DNA from: Rhizomucor pusillus
Taxonomy: Eukaryota > Mucoromycota > Mucoromycetes > Mucorales > Lichtheimiaceae
Direction of reading: 5' to 3'
DNA: 42,862 bases
Assembly (NCBI GenBank): GCA_900175165.2
Contig: FWWN02000136.1
Coordinates: forward strand, 1-42,862
The translations under genes and the position numbers were made by a program. The notes beneath the pieces are model-generated. The model was not told the origin of the DNA, ran no database searches, and saw nothing but the letters and a program-made list of their open reading frames with translations. This document shows, one piece after another, positions 1 through 8,506 of the stretch (positions are counted from its first letter, which is position 1; each line of letters begins with the position of its first letter).

Positions 1-1397
1 AAGGACAATTATGATCCAAAGTACTCGTACGGCTGGCAGCGAGCAGAAATTCTCGGTGCACTGGTGAACGCAGTGTTCCTGCTGGCGCTCTGCTTTATGA
101 TTGTCATTGAAGCGATCCAGCGATTTGTCACGCCTCAAGAGATCACGGACCCCTTGCTTGTCCTCATAGTCGGCGGTGCCGGTCTTGTAGGGAATTTGGT
201 CGGGCTAGTGCTATTCCACGGTAAAACGAATGGATATATTTCGGCATATATTGATATATAAAGTAATCTGGCGCGATTACGTAGAGCATGGACACGGGCA
301 TGGTCACGGCGGCCACAGCCATGGCCATGGTCACGAGCACAGCAGTGACATTGAAAATGTAAACGGGCATCACCACCACCATGGAGGAGGACATCTGAAC
401 ATGAAAGGCGTAAGTACTTTATCAATTCAAAAGATGAAATAATTCTTTTGTTCTTGTCTAAGACTGGAAATTATAAAAATCCAAAGATCTTTCTGCATGT
501 GTTGGGAGACGCCCTTGGAAACATTGGAGTGATTGCATCGGCCTTGTTCATCTGGCTCACACCATTTCCAAATCGATACTACTTCGATCCAGCTATCAGG
601 TCGTGTACAATCCCTCTTATACTGCGAGAAGAGAAGAAAAAAAAACTGACAGGTAGAATTTAGCATCTTGATTTCAGCCATCATATTTGCGTCTGCGCTC
701 CCCCTCGGTAAGAGTTCCAGAAAATTACAATTTTTCTTAGGTTATTGATTTTTCCCGGACTAGTCAAAACGACTTCCGTCATATTGCTGCAAGCCGTGCC
801 CAGCCGAGTTTCTTTGAATGACATGACCAACGATCTTTTACAGGTAACAAGCGCCGCACGCACGGGCTGCATTGATGGATCTAACATAACAACATACTCT
901 ATACAGCTCGACGACGTGCTTTCCGTGCATGAAGTGCATGTCTGGCAGTTGTCCGACACAAAACTCATTGCATCCCTGCATATGCGACTGAGAACTTATG
1001 CCAACTACATGGAAGTCGCGACAAACGTACGACGATTGTTACACCGGTACGGCATCCACTCCGCGACAATCCAACCAGAATTCTCGTCGTCCTCGTTGCA
1101 TGACAGCAAACAACAGCTCACGCATGAATCAGAGAAAAAGGGCAACATTGAGTTTTCATCTTCATCAGCCGGAGCATTCAACGCCCCATCAATTGCTTCT
1201 AATAGTCTCACGGAAGATAACAATGTAAGAGAGACACAGCAATGACAACAGCTCGCCGTCTGCTGATGCACATTCTTAACAACTCTGCTGCGTAGGAATG
1301 TACCAGCGATAATGAGTCAAATTGTCTTCTGCGATGCATGGAAGACTCGTGCGCACAAAACTCATGCTGCCCTCAACAACAATCGCCCAAGACATAG
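1..1397 (+). CDS. ZRC1: Zinc/cadmium transporter of the cation diffusion facilitator family (ZRC1/COT1/ZHF1 type), 5' truncated by window edge
   Basis: The family moves Zn2+ (also Co2+/Cd2+) into the vacuole or ER in exchange for H+. Exons by frame and splice phase: 1-220, 285-409, 487-599, 664-707, 764-843, 907-1224, 1296-1397, giving 333 residues; roughly the first 100 are outside the window. Visible: YGWQRAEILGALVN at the edge, a TM pair, a His/Gly-rich cytosolic loop (about 287-399) typical of ZRC1, the HVLGDALGN segment carrying the HxxxD zinc site, SAIIFASALPL, VILLQAVPS and the C-terminal domain VHEVHVWQLSDT. The last exon encodes a Cys-rich tail (CLLRCMEDSCAQNSCCP) of the kind that ends fungal ZRC1 homologues. 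Intron 844-906 is a multiple of 3 without stop, so it could be retained. Donor at 600 is GTCGTG, unusual but the phase fits. Convergent with YRB1. Confidence 0.9.
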
Positions 1398-1526
1398 TGT
1401 TCTTCTACACCACGCTGATAGACGCAATGCAATATGTACATTATAAATCTCACCTTTCTCACGCAAAAGGTCAGACCTTTTAATGGGGGGATGGGGGTTA
1501 AAGGGGGTCAGAGGAAAGAGGAAACA

Positions 1527-1548
1527 AGAGAGAGAGAGAGGGAGAGGG
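1527..1548. repeat. GA-rich microsatellite between convergent genes
   Basis: An (AG)n/GGAG tract lies in the 251-bp spacer between the ZRC1 and YRB1 3' ends (1398-1648). The rest of the spacer is G-rich upstream of the tract and shows no coding signal. Confidence 0.7.
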
Positions 1549-1648
1549 AAAAAGAAGCGCCTTTTTCTGTTGTTGTTGTCGTTGGAAGATGGGGAATATT
1601 AAGGATGTTGAGTCAGCCAGTCAGTCAGTCAGTTGCTCGCAGACACAT

Positions 1649-2372
1649 CTAGTCCTTCTTCTCTGGTTGTTCTTCCTTCTTATCTTCTTTTCCTTCCTCC
1701 TTCTTGGGCTCGTCAAGCTTCTTGCCCTCGTTGATCTTCTGGACTTCTTCGAACTTGTCCTTGAACAAGTTGGCGTTCTCAGAGTTGGCGAATCGAATAG
1801 CGAGAGTTTCTGCCTTGGCCTCACCGTCAGAGACATCGGCAGCGACGTTCCAGACCCAGGAGCGGTCAGAACCAATGTTGGGTGCGAGCGACATGTCAGA
1901 GGTAACATAGTGGTTGGCGCACACCTTGTGGGTCTTGTCGCGACGCATCAAAAGGCGAACCTTCTTTGTTTCCTTGTGTTGCAAAAACTTGACATCGCCG
2001 GTGCCGCGTTCCTTCCATTCCTTCAACTGCTTGTCGTAACGGAAAAGCTTGGCACGCCTGGTAAAGGGAGTTAATTGCTGCGAGATCTATCAGGATTATT
2101 ATCCTCATCTAGAGGGCACGATCGCTTACATTTTGAACAAGACATCCTCATCTTCTTCAAAAGTCTTGACTTCCACCTCATCGAGCTTGACGACGGGCTC
2201 AAAGTGCACATCGGGAGAGGGCTCAACTTCCTCGTGCTACCATCTCGCATTGTTAGACACGCAATCCAGAATGTAACACTCATCTAGTCCCATAAACAGA
2301 ACAATAATTATTCATCATATCACTTACGGGTTCCTCAGTCTGGACGTTCTTCTTTTCCTCGGTATCGGCCAT
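1649..2372 (-). CDS. YRB1: Ran-binding protein 1 (RanBP1/Yrb1)
   Basis: Binds Ran-GTP, stimulates RanGAP and releases export complexes in the cytoplasm. Exons on the minus strand: 2372-2328, 2236-2130, 2057-1649; 186 residues (yeast Yrb1 is about 200). The first exon gives an acidic start [15 protein letters not shown]. The RanBD follows: [16 protein letters not shown] at its start, then [28 protein letters not shown] and the [16 protein letters not shown] region that grips Ran. It ends in a Lys/Glu-rich tail with a [13 protein letters not shown] run, as in the family. All splice phases agree (0, then 2). The start ATG is the first in frame after a short leader. Divergent from nothing nearby; upstream lies a 402-bp spacer and then the 3' end of GCD1 on the same strand. 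Confidence 0.93.
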
Positions 2373-2774
2373 TATGGATGAATTAAGGATGATGGATGGA
2401 TGAATGATATAGATCAAGCCGTTCAGGTTCACCAGCCTGGACTTGGCAAGCCTCGGTTCGTAATCGGCGATATGTTTTACCGCGACTTCAAAATTCATGT
2501 TGTGGACCGAAATCCGTCGCCCTCGAACGACAATTAAGTTACCATTTTAGCAATTGCTTTTCACACCAAGAGAACATAGGATAAAAATGGACATTTATGT
2601 ATTGAAAAATGATTCGACGTCAGCTATCGATGTTCACCAACGGCATCCTGTTTACATTCGTTTTACCAGCGCTTCACGCTTCGCTTTGCAAACATCTCTC
2701 CTATTATGTGCAATTAGACAAAGACAGCAGCATCGAATACGAAAATAATATGTTGTAATCTGTACAGATCTTCT
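2373..2774. other. Spacer between YRB1 start and GCD1 stop
   Basis: 402 bp that must hold the YRB1 promoter and the GCD1 3' UTR. The open stretches on either strand are short and unconvincing. No repeat or RNA gene was recognised. Confidence 0.5.
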
Positions 2775-4634
2775 TTAATTAATTGCTTCTCTAAATGCTA
2801 CCAATTTCTCTCCTTTCACTTGGCTCTCTTTCTCTACAACGTATTCTCCTGCTACGTCGCAGTCCTTTAATACAGCCTTCTCAAGCACCTTGGCATTGTT
2901 GCAAATAACACAGCCATCGACCTTGGCACTGCGAAATGGAATGTTAGATATACCGCGGACAACTTGCAAGTTATTAAACAACTTACTTGTCGCCGATAAC
3001 AACGTGATCCATGATAACCGAATTTGCGATTTTGACATTTTTACCAATGACACAGTGTGAGCCAACGCATGACTTTTTGACCGACGATCGCTCGTCGATC
3101 TTTGTGTATTCGCCGATAACGGAATCGTTGCCCACTTGCGTCTTGGGTGCAACTTCGGCGGTCGCTGGTACGCGCGTGATGTTTTCACCTTGCTTCGTCT
3201 CCTAAAGATCACATTAGAATAACTTGGCTGCATCTTTTAACACCGGTTTCCTCACTAACATGTCTGTTGAGTTCGTGGTAGCCGATGATGGTATTTCCTC
3301 GGCCACAGAATCCATCTCTGTACACGAAAACATGGATCCTTACAGGACTCTTGAAGGTGGCATTGATCGGGTCGTAGGGCGCAAGGTCATCCTCTGTGAT
3401 ATCGGAAGCAGTCGTGGAAAGCGAGAGGGCAGTTTTTAAAATAGGATCATCTCGACTTGCATCTATTTTCTGTTAGCAAAAAGATGTAAGAAAATTTCCA
3501 CTCGATCTTACATTCAGAAACATTTTCTTGCTCCACCATCTTCTTCTGATATTGGCATTTGACAAGCATCGGTATCAAGTCTTCTGATATGCTCGATATT
3601 TTCTCCTTGTCAGCGACTAGGTCCAGTACCCAGCGATTGAAAATATACAAATGTGCATCCTGGAGATCTGTGCATACGCGTACCCGAGGGAACCTAGAGC
3701 CAAGAATGTTTACTAACAAGGTAAAAAAACGTTGTTTTCCAATTACATACTTTTTGAGAAGTGACATGCGCATTGAGAAATCCTCGTCTTCTAACCGGCT
3801 GGTTTTGTAAACCAATGCCGAGTTGGTCGGATCTATGCCAATGTAAGGAAGCAAGCCTATCCAAAGTCCCAAATCTATCAGCTCCAGTTCTTATGTTACA
3901 TAGTACTATTCAATCAACACACCATCTTCCTTGCCAGTTGCTTCGGTCGTGCTTGGTGCGTACATCAAGGCAGATACCGTTGGATCGGTCACTCGATGTG
4001 CATCCAAGAATTCTCTAGGGTTCATGTCAGTCACTAGATCGCATGGAACGACAATGAAGTCTCGCTGTGTACAGAGATATTTTCAGTCAATCATCCATAA
4101 CTTTCATCCGCTTCAACAAGGATTTCATACATCTATTCTGTCCTTGATTGACCGTAATGCGTCCGCGGTGCCACAATCTTCATTCACGCTGACGACGTGG
4201 CAGTGTACATTTCCCTGATATCCACGTGCAATGTACGCCGAGAGTTTCTGATGCGCAGTGCCTGATGCCTGTATCAGCAGAAAAGCCTCTAATAAATGAT
4301 AAAGTAGCGGGTTCGTAGTCGGTGAGATGATATATCACACGATAACAATAGAATAAATGAATAAATACCATGAATGCCTGCTTTCTCGAGCCAGTCTAGA
4401 GTATACGAGATAATGGGCTTGTTGGCTACAGGTAGAAGCGCCTTTGGCAGGTTGTCTTCCTCGGATATCGGATACAGTCTAACATTGATCGTAGCAACAT
4501 TGCGTTAATGCCCCCACTCGTTGCAACTTTTCAGTCCCAATGCCGTCAGTGAACCTGTTGGTGCTTCCGTAGCCAGCGAGCACAACTGCCTGGAACTCGG
4601 AAATTCGGTGGTGCTTGGATTTGTCAAAGAGCAT
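2775..4634 (-). CDS. GCD1: Translation initiation factor eIF2B subunit gamma (GCD1/EIF2B3)
   Basis: Part of the eIF2B catalytic subcomplex, which recycles eIF2-GDP to eIF2-GTP. Nine exons fit by phase on the minus strand: 4634-4528, 4478-4369, 4261-4131, 4064-3923, 3856-3751, 3693-3512, 3462-3260, 3201-2987, 2928-2775; 449 residues (human 452). The N-terminal nucleotidyltransferase-like domain starts FQAVVLAGYG and has LPKALLPVANKPIISYTLDW, VNEDCGTADALR and VVPCDLVTDMNPREFLDAH. The middle has LQDAHLYIFNRWVLDLV. The C-terminal left-handed beta-helix has hexapeptide-type repeats such as GSHCVIGKNVKIANSVIMDH and VDGCVICNNAKVLEKAVLKD. The gamma assignment rests on the missing epsilon W2 domain and on length. 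The first donor is weak (AA|GTTGCA) and several acceptors are non-obvious, so exon ends may shift by a few codons. Confidence 0.9.
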
Positions 4635-4895
4635 TAGGCAGAAAGATCGCGCGTATCAGGTCTATTGTGTGGCTGGTCGCCCTTCAATTGACGGGATTTT
4701 TGATTCAAGGAAATTTGGGAGCATTGCTCAACTTGAAAACGCATATGCAAACACCATAGAAAAATATGCATCATAGGCATCATCGTATTTGGTCCAACTC
4801 ATAGATAGCTTTAGCAGCCTAGAGAATTAAAAATTTATGCTACAAGAGACGCATCAAGACTCTACAAAAATAATCATTCAATCCAATTGCTTCCT

Positions 4896-7558
4896 TTACA
4901 GCTCGCTGAACCGTAAATCGGCTTCCTCAGACAACCAATTCATCCATCTCTTGAGAAAGCCTCCATCCGCTTTTCCGCTGTTGCCTCTCAAGCCTGATAG
5001 CGTCTCTGTATCACAGATGACGCATAGTTGTCGCTTCGGTCTCGTCATGGCAACTGAATCCATTATTGACGATAAAAGCATTTAGCATAAACTTGATGCC
5101 TCATGTTTCTCGGCCCACTTACCGTTGAGACGTCTCTTTTCAGCCAGGAAACCAACCTCTCCGGCATCGTTTGAGCGGACCAGCGACAGGATAATGACCT
5201 CCTTTTCACGTCCTTGGAAGCCATCAACTGTTCCAATTTCAATGTGTGGCCATTTTTCTCGCACGGCCGCGATCAATTTAGTTACTTGGAAGGCATACGG
5301 TGTAATGACACCAATGTGCTCCTGCGAGAGACCACCCTCATCAATCAAAGCCTGAATATGCTTCACTGCCAAGTCGACTTCGAGTTCATTGGCTCTACTC
5401 TGCTCGCCACCTTCTTCGGCATCATCCACAATTTCGAGTGCGAGCCCTGTATCGCTGGTATCAATCAGAATGACCGGTACCTGAGTATCCTCGGTAGCAG
5501 ATACATCCGGAAGATCAGCAAGCAGGTGCTCTGCGACGCTGTCGTCCGCGACCAGTTCCTTTTCGTACAATTCTCGCGAGCTAAATTCCATAATCTTTCG
5601 ATGCATTCTGTATTGGACCTTGAGCATCCGCTTGACACTGTTGCCGTACATTCCAAGCAATCGATCAAAAAGAGTGGTTGTCAGTGTGCTCTCGGTAGAA
5701 AGACCAGGTTTCGCCTTGCAGGGATGCTTTTTAGCGGGTGTCTTTACAGTAGGTGGCAGTTGCAAGTGATCTCCTGCCTAATATTGAACTGAAGATGTCA
5801 GTGCAACCCATTCCACCTCTTTTACATATCAGCCTTGATAACTTGCCAGGATCGCTTTCTTCCCTTTCAGCAAGGCTATCCAGCACTCTGCTTCGAGCGC
5901 TTGTGTTGCCTCGTCAATAATCACAACGTCAAATTCCCGTTTCAGCATATTCCGACTTCCACATCTACATCAATGTACCGTTTGCATAGTTAGTAGCTAT
6001 TCATCAATGTTATATATGTATATACGCACCCATTGAGCGTAGATATCAAGACCTCGGCGCCCGTCATGACTTCATCGAGCACTTTGCGCTCTCTTGCACG
6101 ATAATCCTTGCGCAGGTCATTCAAATGCTGGTAGAGCTGGCGTCTCTCCGTCCGATTTTTGCATTTGCTGATCTTTGCCAACGTCTCATCCATTTCTTTG
6201 CGGACATCCGCGACGATTTGGCCGGAGTCGCACGTGCGGGTGATGATATCGAGGGAATGCTCCAGAACAGTCGGCAGAATGCGCGCTGGATGGCCGACTC
6301 GAACAAGATTCATGCGGTGGCGTGCAAGTCGCTCGACTAGGTTATCTAGTAATAAAATGAAAATGAGATAAACAGAGAAAGACAAGGGAGAACCGTTCCT
6401 GCCCCACACACTCACCAACGGAAATGTTGGACGGGCCGCACACCAAGACTTTCTTTTTCTGCACAACCGCCAACTGTCGGATGATTTCAACCAATGTGTA
6501 TGTTTTGCCTGTCTGTTCATAGTAACAATATCGTTAACACAACGTGCTCTGAACATATACATCGAGGAGCGAACCTGACCCCTACACAGTATTGTTAGCA
6601 AAATTGTTGAGTATTATCAATTCATAGTAAAAACCTGGTGGACCGTGAATAAGTGCAATGTCTGGAGCACCCAAGGCAAATTTGACTGCGTCCTTCTGGG
6701 ACTCATTCAACGTCTCATCAAAGAAAGTGATATCATCAACATATTGTGGAGGTAAAGGTCGCTTTTGGCCAAGCAACACTTGCACCAGGCTGTCTGAATT
6801 TTGCAGCGCAACATGCTTGAGCTCCTCCAATGCCTTCAACATGCTGCGGAGGCAGGGGATATGTCAGTACGATGGTTGTACTTTACAGGAACAGTAAACT
6901 CTGGTATTACCGTTCGTATGTTATATTGTTGGCTAGCTTGACGCTATTTAATGTTGTTTTTGAATAAGTTGATTATCAAATCGAACTAGGTATCAAAGCT
7001 TACATTTGGCATCGCTCCTGCACTTCAGGAGGCAAATCGCTGTCTTGAGAAAGAGCGACCGTGATTCGAGTTTCTGTCGCTCGCAAAACCACGCCAGACC
7101 ACTTGGAACTCGGTGACTTGGCCGCCTTGGTCTGTTTATCCTTTTTATACTCGTCTATCCCCACGATATCGCCGGTGGATATCTTGTGCGTAGGAAACAC
7201 GGGTGGCAGCCGCGTTGGATTCGCAAGCTCCAGATCTATCAAACTATGCACAACTTTATTCTTTAGAAATTATATACATCAATGTACTTCCTCTCTCGCT
7301 TTTTCTCTACCTTTTTCCACCGAGACCCGTGCGCATGCCTAAACACATACTAGAGTTGAGCAAGTGTGTTCCTGATCCCTTTTACGCGTTTGCTGTTGCT
7401 GCTGCTTTGTTACCTGTCACCTTGAGGTTAATCAAGGCAACGCCTCGCTTTTGCAGCTGAATCGGCGTCAGTGAAGACAAGAGCTTCTGTGTGTCCTCAA
7501 TGTCGATCTTCTTTTCTGTCTCGACAAGCTGGATCTGGTGATTTATAAACTTCTCCAT
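4896..7558 (-). CDS. HCS1: SF1B DNA/RNA helicase of the IGHMBP2/Hcs1 type
   Basis: UPF1-like ATP-dependent 5'-3' helicase. Exons on the minus strand: 7558-7414, 7235-7004, 6943-6911, 6843-6635, 6581-6580 (2 nt), 6512-6416, 6345-6030, 5964-5847, 5777-5123, 5053-4896; 654 residues (yeast Hcs1 683). Start at 7558 is the first ATG ([19 protein letters not shown]). The N-terminal beta-barrel part has [11 protein letters not shown] and [11 protein letters not shown]. Helicase motifs in order: Q motif [13 protein letters not shown], Walker A GPPG/TGKT, Ia [94 protein letters not shown]. Oddities: the Walker A codons lie across an apparent 2-nt microexon, and the intron at 5846-5778 is GC-AG (CTG|GCAAGT). 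No C-terminal R3H or zinc finger is seen, unlike human IGHMBP2, so Hcs1 is the nearer label. Confidence 0.9.
6580..6581 (-). other. Apparent 2-nucleotide microexon (GG) inside the HCS1 Walker A codons
   Basis: Exon 4 ends CCA-G (6635) and the next clear exon begins ACA-GGC-AAA-ACA (6512). Two extra bases are needed to keep frame and give GPPGTGKT. A well-formed 53-nt intron (6634-6582, with a TTGCTAAC branch-like site and a GTGTAG acceptor) followed by GG and a second intron (6579-6513, donor GTCAGG) supplies exactly these. The whole 654-codon model is in frame only with it. Confidence 0.45.
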
Positions 7559-8086
7559 TGGGGACGATCAACCTTTGGCAGGGTCCTCCAGCCGCTGAGC
7601 TTTTTCCGTGGAATAGATTTCCATGCTCAACCATTATTGCATTGACTAACGTTTCTTTTCCCCGATAATATATGATACCTGATCATCATACATGTAACAA
7701 CATCTTTCTCGGTGAAAGCCAACAATATCATATATGTCACGTATATGTCGTCTTCGTTTTACAGGCGTAGTTTATGGTAGCAGATCCATGTATCTTGATA
7801 TGCACCTTGCTTGCAGAAACAGATTACTAGGAACAGATCGTTTTCCATCAAGAGAAAATACAGTATGTATTTCTATCGTGAAGAATGCTTTATTCTTCGT
7901 CCAGATGGATTGTCTATTGTCTGTGATGCGGAATCCGCATGTTTCGGCCCGGTCTCTAAAAGTGGTAAGCCCAAGCCAAGAAAACAGAAAGGCGCATAAT
8001 TTCGAGGGCGGCTGCAGCTGCTGCTCATGCGGCGCGCCCTTCTTGTTCACTCTTCTTCTTTCTCCTTTCGACAACGACCACGCAGC
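7559..8086. other. Divergent promoter region between HCS1 and the I78 gene
   Basis: About 530 bp, AT-rich near 7640-7740. It holds the 5' regions of two divergent genes. Pyrimidine-rich stretch (CTTCTTTCTCC) just before the I78 ATG. Open frames here are short or antisense to the I78 exon, and nothing else was recognised. Confidence 0.5.
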
Positions 8087-8445
8087 ATGCCTGTCCCCAT
8101 TGGACAAAAGCTCAGCGGCATACGGCCCATTCAAGCGAACGCCGAGGAAGAGAATGCCTGGCGCCAAAGACTCCTCGGCAAGTACATTCTCAAGGATGAC
8201 GAGCAGACCACTTTGGGAACTCACGAGGTAAAAGCGAGCGAGTGGCGTTCTCTCTCGTTGCTGTATGTCAATATGTATATGATTTCTAAGAATATTGTTC
8301 TATGTAGTTTGTGCGCGAAAGGGATTTGCCTCAACCACGGCGCATACTCCCGCCTAACAGTGTCATGACCATGGACTACCGGCCCGAGCGACTCAACGTG
8401 CACCTGGACCACTCACGAAAAGTACGATCGGTCAACTATGGTTAA
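8087..8445 (+). CDS. Small peptidase inhibitor I78-like protein
   Basis: Exons 8087-8227 and 8308-8445 (acceptor TATGTAG); 92 residues. The C-terminal half matches the I78 (elastase-inhibitor) signature: LPPNSVMTMDYRPERLNVHL followed by DHSRKVRSVNYG, where family members usually read DyRpDRLNvhvD...G.I..v.cG. The usual final Cys is Tyr here. The N-terminus MPVPIGQKLSGIRP has no signal peptide, so the protein is probably intracellular, acting on endogenous serine proteases if active. The 47-residue first exon is charged (NAEEENAWRQRLLGKYILKD). The function is inferred from the family only. The 3' end is 61 bp from the convergent MIT-domain gene. Confidence 0.75.
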
Positions 8446-8506
8446 TTAATTGATTAATGAATCTATAATTTTTGTTTCCTTGTTTGTACGATATATATTC
8501 TTTTAT

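Noticed and set aside
1589..2074. 161-codon plus-strand open frame rich in Leu/Val
   Set aside because: It is antisense to the last YRB1 exon. Its hydrophobic look comes from the Lys/Glu-rich codons on the other strand.
5214..5792. 192-codon plus-strand open frame
   Set aside because: It is antisense to the helicase exon that holds motifs IV and V; the minus-strand reading has clear SF1 motifs.
7772..8224. 150-codon minus-strand open frame
   Set aside because: It overlaps the first exon of the I78-like gene antisense, has no domain or splice logic, and looks like a shadow.
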